From Sutterella sp. (GTDB lineage Bacteria > Pseudomonadota > Gammaproteobacteria > Burkholderiales > Burkholderiaceae_F), in assembly GCA_019418605.1 (NCBI GenBank), contig DYBN01000003.1, forward strand, positions 1 to 34,463: a stretch of DNA of 34,463 nt, in the 5' to 3' direction. Positions 15,965-23,254 of this stretch are shown here, piece by piece; position 1 is the first letter of the stretch, and each line of letters begins with the position of its first letter. Below the pieces are notes generated by a model. The model was not told the DNA's origin, did no database searches, and was given only the letters and a program-made list of their open reading frames with translations. The translations under genes were made by a program, and so were the position numbers.

Positions 15965-17158
15965 TTAAGTACCCTGGGCACCAAAGGCGTTCTCAATATC
16001 TTCAGGCTCGCAGCTCCAGCGGAAGGCAACCTGCTCGCGGTTGGCGGCTTCAAGCCACTGCTCGATGCACCTGATCAAGTCTTCCTTGCTTTTGGCGCGG
16101 ATGTTCCTCACCGCCTGCCGCGCCAGCTTGCTAAAGAAACACTCCACCAAGTTGAGCCACGAAGCGTGGGCGGGCGTGAAGATGAAATGGAACCGCCCCT
16201 GCCGCAGGCCGGCCAAGTACTCCATTGTCTGCCTGGATCGGCACACCGAACGGTTGTCGAGGATGATGTTGATCGTCACCGCATCGGCGCAATGCTCGTC
16301 GACTTTTTTCAGAAACTCAACAAACTCCGCGCTTTGGTGCCGGTCGCGAACGATGCCGATCACTTCGCCGGTCAGCAGGTCGATGCCCGACAACAGGCTC
16401 ACGGTCTCCGAACGGCAATGCGCGTCACCGGCTGCCTTGCAGCCATGGCTTTCGGGCGCGGGCAGGTCCGGCGCAGTGTTGTCGAGCGCCTGTACGCCGG
16501 GTTTTTCGTCAAAGAACAAGAAAGGCTCGCTGCAGATTTCACAGGCCCGAACCTCTTCGCCGGCCTTGTCGCAAGTCCATTGCAGGGCCCATTCGAGATG
16601 CTTGTACACCAACAGGGCGTTCCTGGCTTTTTCCTCGGGTTCCGGCTCCTTGCGTTCGGCCAGACAGTACTTCATGCGGCGGGGCGCAATTGCTCTGTCG
16701 TTGAGAATTTCCCAAATGGTCGACCTCTGCACGTTCTCAAGCTCTCCATGCCCCTGCTTGCGGCAGTGTTTCCGAACGTGTTCAGTGAGTGCCGAAACAG
16801 TCCAGCGTTGCGTCCTCGGCGCTCCCGGCACTGTCTCCGGCATGCGGCATGCGAGCGACGCCACCCAGACCCTGGCCTCTCGAGAGATGGTGTCCGGCCG
16901 CCCGGATCGGGACAGGTCTTCGAGCGCGGCGTCAAGCCCGAAGGTGAAGCACTTCTTGATGACTTTGGCTATGGTCGGGGCCGAGACGCCCACTGCCTTG
17001 CTGATTTCCTCATAATCAGCCCCGGATGCGCGCATCTGCAGGATCTTTGCTCTTTGCTGATGACGAACCCGGGCGGTCGGGGAATTCACGAGTCGCTCAA
17101 GCTTGTCGCGCTCCTGCGGCGAAAATTTGAGGACAAACTTCTGCGGGCGTCCGGCCAT
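15965..17158 (-). CDS. IS630-family transposase
   Basis: DDE transposase of the IS630/Tc1-mariner superfamily, 397 residues from the ATG at 17158 (the frame continues to 17191, adding 11 residues). The N-terminal half carries a helix-turn-helix (YEEISKAVGVSAPTIAKVIKK, about 49-69) and a second DNA-binding region with the WTVSALTEHV motif. The catalytic triad is visible: D217 (FFDEKPGVQA), D301 (NIILDNRSV) and E339 (WLNLVECFFSKL). The gene is intact and could be active. It lies convergent to urdA and apart from the cytochrome gene, so it was inserted between two respiratory genes without obviously breaking either. Confidence 0.93.
   Translation of the reverse strand: MAGRPQKFVLKFSPQERDKLERLVNSPTARVRHQQRAKILQMRASGADYEEISKAVGVSAPTIAKVIKKCFTFGLDAALEDLSRSGRPDTISREARVWVASLACRMPETVPGAPRTQRWTVSALTEHVRKHCRKQGHGELENVQRSTIWEILNDRAIAPRRMKYCLAERKEPEPEEKARNALLVYKHLEWALQWTCDKAGEEVRACEICSEPFLFFDEKPGVQALDNTAPDLPAPESHGCKAAGDAHCRSETVSLLSGIDLLTGEVIGIVRDRHQSAEFVEFLKKVDEHCADAVTINIILDNRSVCRSRQTMEYLAGLRQGRFHFIFTPAHASWLNLVECFFSKLARQAVRNIRAKSKEDLIRCIEQWLEAANREQVAFRWSCEPEDIENAFGAQGT
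15965..17158 (-). mobile_element. IS630-family insertion sequence (ends not resolved)
   Basis: The element is defined by its single transposase gene. I could not establish terminal inverted repeats: the only similarity between the flanks is TTAAGTA (plus strand about 15965-15971; reverse complement at about 17205-17211), with T-rich bases outside it. IS630 elements duplicate a TA dinucleotide, so the true ends probably lie just outside this span. Confidence 0.7.
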
Positions 17159-17299
17159 TGCGCTCCTTCTCAAGGGGATATTTATACCCAAACATTATTG
17201 CATTACTTAATGAAATTAGAAAACTTTGTGCCGGCTGTCTGCTGCCAGCCTCTTTTTTGCGAAAAAAAGCGAATTCACACAATCTGCCGTCAAACCCAA

Positions 17300-17366
17300 A
17301 CGAAAAAAAAACCTGGTCCGCACGCGCTTTCATTGAGATGAATGCGCGGCGGCCAGGTTTAATTTT
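17300..17366 (-). terminator. Strong intrinsic terminator of the cytochrome c gene
   Basis: AAACCTGG (17309-17316) and CCAGGTTT (17353-17360) close a long stem with an inner GCGC-TTTCAT/ATGAA-GCGC helix. On the minus strand it is followed by an uninterrupted T-run of at least eight. On the plus strand AATTTTT follows, so it may also stop transcription in the other direction. It sits 75 bases beyond the cytochrome stop. Confidence 0.85.
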
Positions 17367-17435
17367 TAGAGGAGAGACTGATGGTCAAGTGCCCGATCGC
17401 GGAGAGGAGAGGAGACGATCAGGCTTTGAAGGCGA

Positions 17436-17780
17436 TTAAGGCACCTTCGGGAAATTGAATTTGTGGCACTGTTCGCAGTAGTTCACAGCGGGTTCATGCT
17501 GCATATGGCACAGCGTGCAGTCGCCGTTGTGCGGAGCGGCGTGCGGGTTGGGCTCAAGCTTTTCGGTCTTCTTGGCCACGGCATCCTTCGGATGGCACTT
17601 GATGCAGGTATTTTCGTCCGGGTACTCGGGATTCTTCATATCGGGGCCGTGGCACATTTGGCAGGAAATGCCGCGGGCGACGTGACGGTCCGCGCCGAAC
17701 TTTTCCGCTGCGCTGACCGTGCCGCAGGCGATCAATGAAGCCAGACCGAGCGAAATCAAAAGCGTCTTCGAAAAAGACAT
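17436..17780 (-). CDS. Periplasmic tetraheme cytochrome c
   Basis: Small multiheme c-type cytochrome of 114 residues. Four CXXCH heme-attachment motifs are present: CQMCH (40-44), CIKCH (59-63), CTLCH (88-92) and CEQCH (102-106), with extra His residues (H33, H80, H84, H95) as likely axial ligands. This matches the cytochrome c3-like heme domain found fused at the N-terminus of Shewanella fumarate reductase FccA, here as a separate gene. It very likely passes electrons to the flavoprotein encoded just upstream (17922-19436). The N-terminal signal contains LIAC at 16-19, which could be a lipobox; cleavage at VSA-AEKF is the alternative. The start at 17780 is chosen for its AGGAG ribosome binding site; the frame extends upstream to 17861 with no signal-like sequence. 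Confidence 0.9.
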   Translation of the reverse strand: MSFSKTLLISLGLASLIACGTVSAAEKFGADRHVARGISCQMCHGPDMKNPEYPDENTCIKCHPKDAVAKKTEKLEPNPHAAPHNGDCTLCHMQHEPAVNYCEQCHKFNFPKVP

Positions 17781-17921
17781 TGTGAGCTCCTGATACGTTG
17801 GTTCTTTTTTGTTTGGGGAAAACGAGCTCTCCCTGACCCGGCGCGGATGCGCCGGGTCCAAGAGAGCTATAGAGGGGATGAGAGGGCCGAAAAACGAACG
17901 GCCCTCGGAGAGAAAGCCGGA

Positions 17922-19436
17922 TTACTTGCCGGCAGCCGTACGGGCAGCGGTACGACCGAAGATGATGCAGTCGGCCACGGCAACGGTGCCGAGACGGACC
18001 ATGCCGTGCACGCCGCCGGTGATTTCACCAGCTGCGTAGAGCCCCGGGATCACCTTGCCGCGGGCGTTTTCAACCTGGGCCTTGTTGTTGATCACGAGAC
18101 CACCCATGCAGTGGTGCACGCGCGGCCACAGACGCACAACGTAGAAGGGGCCGTCGCCGTTCTGGACAGCGTCCTTGAACATCATGCAGTTGAAGTCCGG
18201 ATCCTTCTGAGCCTTGATGTAGCTGTCGAACTTCTCATTGGTCTTCTTCAGCTCGTCGTACGGGATCTTGTACGTATCGGCGAGTTCCTTGAGGTTGGCG
18301 ACCTTCTTGACCACGCCGTTCTTCATGGCGCGTTCAAACAGTTCCGGCGTCATGTTCTTGCCGATGATCTTGTTTTCGGCGTTCTTGACGCAGGTGTAGA
18401 TCAGGGTCGGATGGCCGATGGCAACGATGGCGTCGGCGCGAACCTTGCGGTTGCCGGTTTCCTGAATGAAGCGCTTGCCGGTGGCCGGATCGATCATCGG
18501 GCCGTAGCCGACGGCGGATTCCACAAAGAGCGGAGCCACGCCGAAGCCGTTTTCGTCAGGGCTGGTCCACGGGCCGAGCTGAATCCAGTCCATCTGGATG
18601 GTGTTGGCGCCGATCATCTGAGCAGCCTGCAGAGCGTCGCCCGTGGCGCCCGGATGGTTGGTGGAGCCGAACTTCTCGTTCAGACGAGGATCGTGTTCCA
18701 TACGCATCTGGACGTTCTGGCTGAAGCCGCCGGCGGCGAGCAGAACACCCTTCGTGGCGCGGTAGTAGGCAACCTTGCCGGAGTTTTCGCGGCCGAAGCG
18801 ATAGTTCTCGCGAACCTTGACGCCGAGCACGGCGCCGTTGTCGTCGACAACGAGGTCATCGACGATCGTGCGCAGCTGCACGGGAACGCCGTATTCCTGG
18901 CACTTCTTGTACATCGGGTTGATGAAGCCGGAGCCGGAGTTGTTGGTCACGGCATGGCTGCGGGGAACGGAGTGGCCGCCGTGGAAGGTAACGGCCTTGA
19001 ACTGAACGCCGACCTTCTTGAGCCATTCGTAGTTTTCAACGCAGTTGTCGGCGATGTGGCGGGCGAGCTCGGGGTGAGCCAGACCGCCGCCGGCCTTCAC
19101 GATGTCCTTGTAGAGGAGATCGGGATTGTCTTCGATGCCGGCGGCCTTCTGCATGTCGGTGCCGGCAGCAGCCACGGCGCCGCCGTTGATGATGGAGTTG
19201 CCGCCGTAGGAGGGCATCTTGTCGATGACGAGGACATTCTTGATGCCCTGTTCATGCGCTTCAATGGCAGCGCCCAAACCGGCAAAGCCCGTACCGACAA
19301 TCAGGAAGTCAACCGTTTTGTCCCACTTGGCGGGAACCTTCACGGTCTGCGCAAGGGCGGGTGCAGACACAACGCCGGCGGCACCAGCGGCAGCCAGAGA
19401 GCCGAGGAAGCTGCGGCGGGAAAGACTATTGGTCAC
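17922..19436 (-). CDS. Tat-exported flavocytochrome c-type reductase, flavoprotein subunit
   Basis: Periplasmic FAD-dependent reductase of 504 residues from the fumarate reductase/succinate dehydrogenase flavoprotein family. It starts with a twin-arginine signal (SRRSFLGS, residues 6-13), so the FAD-loaded protein is exported folded. The FAD-binding motif VGTGFAGLG lies at 47-55. Catalytic Arg (R330), His441 in VHHCMGG and Arg481 are kept, the last two separated by 40 residues as in FccA. However, the His that binds fumarate is Gly288 (IQLGPW), the Thr-Glu pair is missing, and the usual NRLGGN is VRLGTV. It is therefore probably not a fumarate reductase; the acceptor is unknown. There is no FMN or heme domain; the adjacent tetraheme cytochrome is the likely donor. 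The start is GTG with a strong AAGGAG site. Confidence 0.88.
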   Translation of the reverse strand: MTNSLSRRSFLGSLAAAGAAGVVSAPALAQTVKVPAKWDKTVDFLIVGTGFAGLGAAIEAHEQGIKNVLVIDKMPSYGGNSIINGGAVAAAGTDMQKAAGIEDNPDLLYKDIVKAGGGLAHPELARHIADNCVENYEWLKKVGVQFKAVTFHGGHSVPRSHAVTNNSGSGFINPMYKKCQEYGVPVQLRTIVDDLVVDDNGAVLGVKVRENYRFGRENSGKVAYYRATKGVLLAAGGFSQNVQMRMEHDPRLNEKFGSTNHPGATGDALQAAQMIGANTIQMDWIQLGPWTSPDENGFGVAPLFVESAVGYGPMIDPATGKRFIQETGNRKVRADAIVAIGHPTLIYTCVKNAENKIIGKNMTPELFERAMKNGVVKKVANLKELADTYKIPYDELKKTNEKFDSYIKAQKDPDFNCMMFKDAVQNGDGPFYVVRLWPRVHHCMGGLVINNKAQVENARGKVIPGLYAAGEITGGVHGMVRLGTVAVADCIIFGRTAARTAAGK

Positions 19437-19519
19437 TTTGTTTCTCCTTCACTTCGAACAAGTGTTTTTTGATTTGGTCGATCGGTTGAAATCACAACCT
19501 CTCCAACCGTCTGACGGCT

Positions 19520-19554
19520 AGTTTAGGGCTAGTCAATATGGAGGAATACCCCCA
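19520..19554 (-). promoter_or_regulatory. Candidate promoter/regulator region of the reductase-cytochrome operon
   Basis: On the minus strand a run TGGGGGTA is followed 19 bases later by CCTAAACT, with TAAACT as a possible -10. Both short motifs also occur upstream of the autotransporter (9097-9120), but closer together. No good -35 accompanies it, suggesting an activator. The rest of 19555-19676 shows no gene. Confidence 0.35.
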
Positions 19555-19681
19555 CGCAAATAGGAGTGAAATGGGGTTTCTACCAGTGTTTTTTTGGGAA
19601 AACCCGCAGTTTTAAAATGAGTCCCCTTAAGCTAGGGTGAACGTTTGGAGAGAGGTACATCTTTCGATGTACCTACAAAAA

Positions 19682-19961
19682 AGAGGGTGTTGGCAAAGTC
19701 CAGGGAATCACGGGGAGCGCCGAAGCTTTTGGATATTCCTTCGATTTGGCGGCAGCCCGCAGTCTGAATGCGAAGGCGGCGGCCGCCGCACTGCCCCGGC
19801 CGTCCTGCTGGTTCAGGCGCCCTTTTCTTTGCACCGCATGCCTCCCGGCAACGGCGCCGATCATCTGCTTGAGCCTGAGCATCAGTGGCCGGGCAAAGAG
19901 GCTGGGCAAAGAAAGAGGGCGTTGATTCCGTCGACTCGGATCGACGTTGTCAACACCCTCT
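19682..19961. repeat. Nested inverted repeats downstream of the porin gene
   Basis: AGAGGGTGTTGGCAAAGTC at 19682-19700 and its near-complement at 19943-19961 match at 17 of 19 positions, flanking about 240 bases. A third copy, AGAGGGCGTTGA, lies at 19914-19925. The span could be a small non-autonomous mobile element (MITE-like), or two terminators sharing one 5' arm. An open frame of 100 codons on the minus strand (19673-19975) overlaps it; I see no sign that it is a real protein. Confidence 0.5.
19904..19961 (-). terminator. Intrinsic terminator of the porin gene
   Basis: Read on the minus strand, AGAGGGTGTTGA pairs with TCAACGCCCTCT (12 bp, one wobble) with an inner CGTCGA/TCGACG-type helix, followed by TTTCTTTG. 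It lies 42 bases after the porin stop. Confidence 0.7.
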
Positions 19962-20002
19962 GAAGCATCCGTCAAGCGTTCAGACCGAACGCAAGCGATG
20001 CA

Positions 20003-21166
20003 TTAGAAGCGATGAACGATGCCCGCGGTGAATTCGTAACCTCTCGGGGTCGCTTCACGATCGGCGGCTTCAACCTTTTCCTGCGTGTAGCCCGTCATGG
20101 CAAAGAGATTCGTGCGCTTGGAGAGCGGATAGTCGTAGCCCAAGGCGACGAACCAACGGTTGAAGTCAATGTCTTTGGTGTTGTCCATGTCACGGTAAGC
20201 GATCTGGCCCTTCAGCGTGCCGCCGGCAACCGGATAATGCGCACCGAGGCTGGCGCCCCAACCATCAACAAAACCGTACGCATACGCGGCGGAGGCTTCG
20301 CGAGCCACCCACTGCACGCCGTCGAGCGTGACGCCGGCACGGGCTTGTGCATTGAGGTACTGATCCTTGAAGTACTGAACGAAAGCGATCAGCTTGAAGC
20401 CGTTGCTAAAGCCATAATTGCCGCCGAGCGTCACGGTGTAGCCGTTGTCAACATCCTCTTCTTCATGACGAGGCTTGTCGACGGAGCCGTACATCGTCAT
20501 GTCGGCAACCAAAACAGCTTCCAGGCCGCCGTTTTGATAGCGCAAAGCCAGAGAGGCATAACGGTCGGATTCGGCCTTGCTTTCTTCACCACCAGTTGTC
20601 GCGTCGTTCTTGAACGAGTACATCGCGTAGCCCGTCAAGCCGGCAAACGTCGGGCTGACGTAGCTGATGGCGTTGTCAACACGGGTCCAGTCGGAAGCAG
20701 TGGCAGAGCCCGAGCCAAACGCCACGGTGTAGTTGGCAAAGAGCGGATCAATGGCACGGAACAAGCCGTCGGCGCCGAGCACGCTGCCAAACAGCGGCAT
20801 GCGGCCGAACGAGAACTTACCAAACTTGGTGTGCAGATCAAGATGGGACTCGCGGTCAAAGATGCGGCCGGTGTCGCGGGCCGCACCCAGCACGCCGGTA
20901 TCCGAGCGGAAGCCGGATTCAAGAACAAAACCGATCTTCAAATCTTCGTTGATGGTTTCCGTGCCGCGGATGCCCCAACGGGAACCGAATTCCTTGCCTT
21001 CTTCCATCGAGAACTGATGCTTGGTTTCGGCTCCGTCATAGTCGCCGTCGCTGAAAGAGTACATCAGTGCAGGGTTGATCAAACCGTAGATCTCAATATC
21101 GGCCGCCATTGTCGAGCCGGCGGCAAAAGCGCCGAGCAGCGACATGGCGATCAAAGACTTTCTCAT
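20003..21166 (-). CDS. Outer-membrane general porin
   Basis: Trimeric 16-strand beta-barrel porin of the betaproteobacterial general porin type, 387 residues. The signal peptide MRKSLIAMSLLGAFAAGSTMA is cleaved before ADIEIYGLIN, a typical first strand. The protein has alternating beta-strand patterns throughout, ending YEFTAGIVHRF with the C-terminal Phe needed for BAM-mediated insertion. An acidic loop (HEEEDVDNG) is one of several extracellular loops. Internal segments such as FGRMPLFGSVLG correspond to the constriction-loop region. The start at 21166 is set by the AAAGGAG ribosome binding site; the frame runs on to 21241 with non-signal sequence. It is transcribed alone, with a terminator downstream. 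Confidence 0.93.
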   Translation of the reverse strand: MRKSLIAMSLLGAFAAGSTMAADIEIYGLINPALMYSFSDGDYDGAETKHQFSMEEGKEFGSRWGIRGTETINEDLKIGFVLESGFRSDTGVLGAARDTGRIFDRESHLDLHTKFGKFSFGRMPLFGSVLGADGLFRAIDPLFANYTVAFGSGSATASDWTRVDNAISYVSPTFAGLTGYAMYSFKNDATTGGEESKAESDRYASLALRYQNGGLEAVLVADMTMYGSVDKPRHEEEDVDNGYTVTLGGNYGFSNGFKLIAFVQYFKDQYLNAQARAGVTLDGVQWVAREASAAYAYGFVDGWGASLGAHYPVAGGTLKGQIAYRDMDNTKDIDFNRWFVALGYDYPLSKRTNLFAMTGYTQEKVEAADREATPRGYEFTAGIVHRF

Positions 21167-21299
21167 TTGGTGTTTCTCCTTTGGGTAGAAAGAGATAGTG
21201 ACTCCATGTTCCGGAGTATATGCACCGAAGGAGCAGGCCAATATATTAACCGTATGGAGTAGAAATCAGCATAAACCCGTAATTAAAAAGGATAACTTT

Positions 21300-21410
21300 C
21301 AAGAATGCCTATGTCGTCATTGCCGTGAGCTTCCTGTAGAAGCGCGCGGACATTTCCTCCGGAATGCAGCGCGGGCCTCTCAAAACACCGCTTGAGAGGC
21401 CTGCATTTTC
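21300..21410 (+). ncRNA. Candidate small RNA divergent from the porin gene
   Basis: A plus-strand terminator at 21371-21410 has no gene before it, which implies a short independent transcript starting in the AT-rich stretch near 21250-21300. The body contains two further hairpins, CTTC-CTGTA-GAAG (about 21331-21343) and CATTTCC-TCC-GGAATG (about 21350-21365). Their loops or arms carry CU-rich, anti-Shine-Dalgarno-like CTTCCTG and TTTCCTCC, a common mark of regulatory RNAs. The start and the existence of the RNA are inferred. Confidence 0.4.
21371..21410 (+). terminator. Intrinsic terminator with no upstream gene
   Basis: GCGGGCCTCTCAA (21371-21383) and TTGAGAGGCCTGC (21392-21404) pair over 13 bp with one wobble, followed by ATTTTCT. 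On the minus strand no T-run follows. The stretch 21411-21690 beyond it shows no supportable gene. Confidence 0.75.
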
Positions 21411-21697
21411 TCCCGGCAGGACTCGCTCTGCGCTGTCTCCCGAGAAAGACGTCTTCGCGGTTTGCTGCGGCTGTCTTTCGTGCGCCCCGGCCCTCTTGTC
21501 TTTTTCCTTGAATCTGAGAGCCATGACTTCGCGCGCATGCGTTTTCTTGTTCTTGCCGCGCCCGGGAGCTACCATCTTTGTGTTTGCCAGGCGCGCCCAA
21601 CCCTAGGAGCATGTTCTCAAGCCGCCGCCGAGCCGGCGGCAAGCGGCGGCGCTGCCGAAACCGAAGCAAGCACCGAGGGAGGCGCCAGGGGTTCGGA

Positions 21698-21719
21698 AAA
21701 ATTGTTTGCTCACAATTTT
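21698..21719. promoter_or_regulatory. Inverted repeat AAAATTGT-N6-ACAATTTT, probable operator
   Basis: Perfect 8-bp arms with a 6-base spacer (TTGCTC), about 58 bases upstream of the likely transcription start of the regulator gene. N6-spaced dyads are typical of Crp/Fnr-family sites, so autoregulation is possible. The right half GCTCACAATT is also identical to half of a symmetric lac operator, so a LacI-type site is an alternative. Confidence 0.55.
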
Positions 21720-21742
21720 CTTAACTGCACCTGAAAGCCCTC

Positions 21743-21770
21743 TTGCCCCTAGGCTTTGTTCCTTTAGAAT
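21743..21770 (+). promoter_or_regulatory. Sigma-70-type promoter of the Crp/Fnr-like regulator
   Basis: TTGCCC (21743-21748) and TAGAAT (21765-21770) with a 16-base spacer. Transcription would start near 21777, 44 bases before the start codon. Confidence 0.6.
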
Positions 21771-21820
21771 TCATTCAAATTCAATGCGCATGGTTGCAGG
21801 TGGTAAGGAGCAATTGCAAC

Positions 21821-22660
21821 ATGAGGGCCCCTTCTTCGAATTGGTTTAAGAAAATTGAACGATCGCGCGACGCCGCGTACGTGCGAGACCGCCACGGAAG
21901 CTTTCCAATCTTTCCGTGGCTTGCGCCTGCCCTGCATCCGACGCTGCGCAGCCTCATCGAGCGCTGGGGCGTGGAGAAAATCCTCAACGCCCGCGACCCG
22001 GTTTTGGGTCAAATCACCGACAAGGTCGACCAGCTGGTGCTGGTGAAGTCGGGCATCACGGCGCGCTTTTTCGGCTCGGCCTACAGACAGAACAGCCCCG
22101 CCATGGCTTTTTCCGTTCCAGGGCGCCTTGCCTGCGGCAACCTCAACTTCTTTAGCCACAAGCCCTGCATCGGCAGCTACTTTGCCGTGGTCCCGAGCGT
22201 CGTTGTCAGCGTCCCGCAGTCGCTCGTGATGAGCATGTGCGAAAAGGACAAGGACTTCATGCTCCTTGTGGCAAGCGAATTTGAAAAGATTACGCTCTCA
22301 GACAGGCTGGGCTTCGGGATCCTTGCGCAGATGGACATCGAGGGGCGCTTTCTTGCGTTTTTGCTCTCATGGGCCGTGGCCTTCGGGCACCTTGAGGTCA
22401 TCGACAACGAAGAGTGGGTGAGAATGCCGCTACCCTTGCGCGGCGACGCCCTTCGCGCGGTGCTCAACTGCTCGAGCGCCACGCTTGACCGCTGCGTCAT
22501 CACCCTCAAGCAGCAGGGCGACTACGTGGTCGGCGCCGACTTCGCGCGCATCAAGTTTGAGCGTCTAAAGCCCATTCACCGCTGGATTCGCAATTCCGAA
22601 GAGACAAGCGTCGAGCCGCCGCGCAAGACTCTCACGCACTTCTTTACCTCCGTCGAGTAA
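21821..22660 (+). CDS. Crp/Fnr-like transcriptional regulator
   Basis: Cytoplasmic regulator of 279 residues. Residues about 65-140 fit a divergent cyclic-nucleotide-binding-like beta-roll (QLVLVKSGITARFF, then SVPGRLACGNLNFF), followed by a long dimer helix (about 140-165) and a C-terminal winged helix-turn-helix around 205-238 (LRAVLNCSSATLDRCVITLKQ). There is no clustered N-terminal Cys set as in Fnr, so an iron-sulfur oxygen sensor is unlikely. The cAMP-binding residues of Crp are not evident either, and the signal is unknown. The start at 21821 has a TAAGGAG site 10 bases upstream; an earlier ATG at 21743 lies inside the promoter. The 40 N-terminal residues (WFKKIERSRDAAYVRDRHG) are unlike standard Crp. 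It is convergent with pncC. Confidence 0.72.
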   Translation: MRAPSSNWFKKIERSRDAAYVRDRHGSFPIFPWLAPALHPTLRSLIERWGVEKILNARDPVLGQITDKVDQLVLVKSGITARFFGSAYRQNSPAMAFSVPGRLACGNLNFFSHKPCIGSYFAVVPSVVVSVPQSLVMSMCEKDKDFMLLVASEFEKITLSDRLGFGILAQMDIEGRFLAFLLSWAVAFGHLEVIDNEEWVRMPLPLRGDALRAVLNCSSATLDRCVITLKQQGDYVVGADFARIKFERLKPIHRWIRNSEETSVEPPRKTLTHFFTSVE

Positions 22661-22674
22661 GGCTCGCGCAAGTC

Positions 22675-22694
22675 AGCGCCCCAATGGCGCTTTC
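22675..22694. terminator. Short hairpin between convergent genes
   Basis: AGCGCC and GGCGCT pair around CCAAT and are followed by TTTC on the plus strand. It could end the regulator transcript. The T-tail is short, so this is a weak call. Confidence 0.4.
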
Positions 22695-22704
22695 AATGGT
22701 GCTT

Positions 22705-23253
22705 TCAAGAGGCGCTGCAGAGCGCTCCCGCCTCAATGAGCCCCTGAAGCGCGCGCCTAATGCTCTCAAGCCGCACCGTTTCTCGATCGCCCGCGAAGTG
22801 CTCGGTCACGGTTTCCACCACCGCGCCGCCTGCGGCACTGCGCCTTGCAAAACCAAAGCAGACCGTGCCCACGGGCTTGCCGGGAACGGCCCCGCCCGGG
22901 CCCGCGATGCCGGTGACGGAGGCTGACACAGAGGCTCTCGGCGCGTGCTGCAAAACGCCGTGCGCCATCTCCAGAGCAGTCTCTTCGCTCACCGCCCCGA
23001 AGGAGGCAAGCGTCTTTTCCTTGACGCCCAGCATCTGCTGCTTGGCTTCATTGGTGTAGGTGACAAAGCCTCGGTCAAACCAGGCGCTTGACCCCGCAAC
23101 CGAGGTGACGGCGTAGGCCGCGCCGCCCGCCGTGCAGCTCTCGGCCGTCGCGCACAAGACGCCGGCAGCGACGAGCACGTCTCCGAGCTCCCGGGCAAGG
23201 CGCCCGATCTCGGCCCTGAGGGCGGCTTTTCGTGTCTCAAGCGAAGGCTGCAT
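22705..23253 (-). CDS. pncC: Nicotinamide-nucleotide amidase (CinA C-terminal family)
   Basis: Cytoplasmic amidase that converts NMN to nicotinate mononucleotide, recycling NAD breakdown products. At 182 residues it is the stand-alone CinA C-terminal domain without the N-terminal MoeA-like part. Diagnostic segments are TAESCTAGGAAYAVTSVAGSS, shown here as TAESCTAG (catalytic Ser region) and VAGSSAWFDRG, then VTYTNEAK and VTGIAGPGG. The start at 23253 follows the pgpA stop by one base, with GGAG inside the end of pgpA as ribosome binding site. This suggests translational coupling. An in-frame ATG at 23268 overlaps pgpA but lacks a site. Confidence 0.92.
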   Translation of the reverse strand: MQPSLETRKAALRAEIGRLARELGDVLVAAGVLCATAESCTAGGAAYAVTSVAGSSAWFDRGFVTYTNEAKQQMLGVKEKTLASFGAVSEETALEMAHGVLQHAPRASVSASVTGIAGPGGAVPGKPVGTVCFGFARRSAAGGAVVETVTEHFAGDRETVRLESIRRALQGLIEAGALCSAS

Positions 23254-23254
23254 G

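Noticed and set aside
15710..17341. Plus-strand open frame of 543 codons across the IS630 element
   Set aside because: Runs antisense through the transposase, whose DDE residues are intact on the other strand.
17847..19472. Plus-strand open frame of 541 codons opposite the Tat reductase
   Set aside because: Antisense shadow of a well-supported gene; no domain or ribosome binding site.
19673..19975. A 100-codon minus-strand open frame downstream of the porin
   Set aside because: It overlaps the porin terminator and the inverted repeats and has no ribosome binding site or recognisable domain.
20012..21262. Plus-strand open frame of 416 codons opposite the porin
   Set aside because: Shadow of the porin gene, which has a signal peptide, terminal Phe and ribosome binding site.
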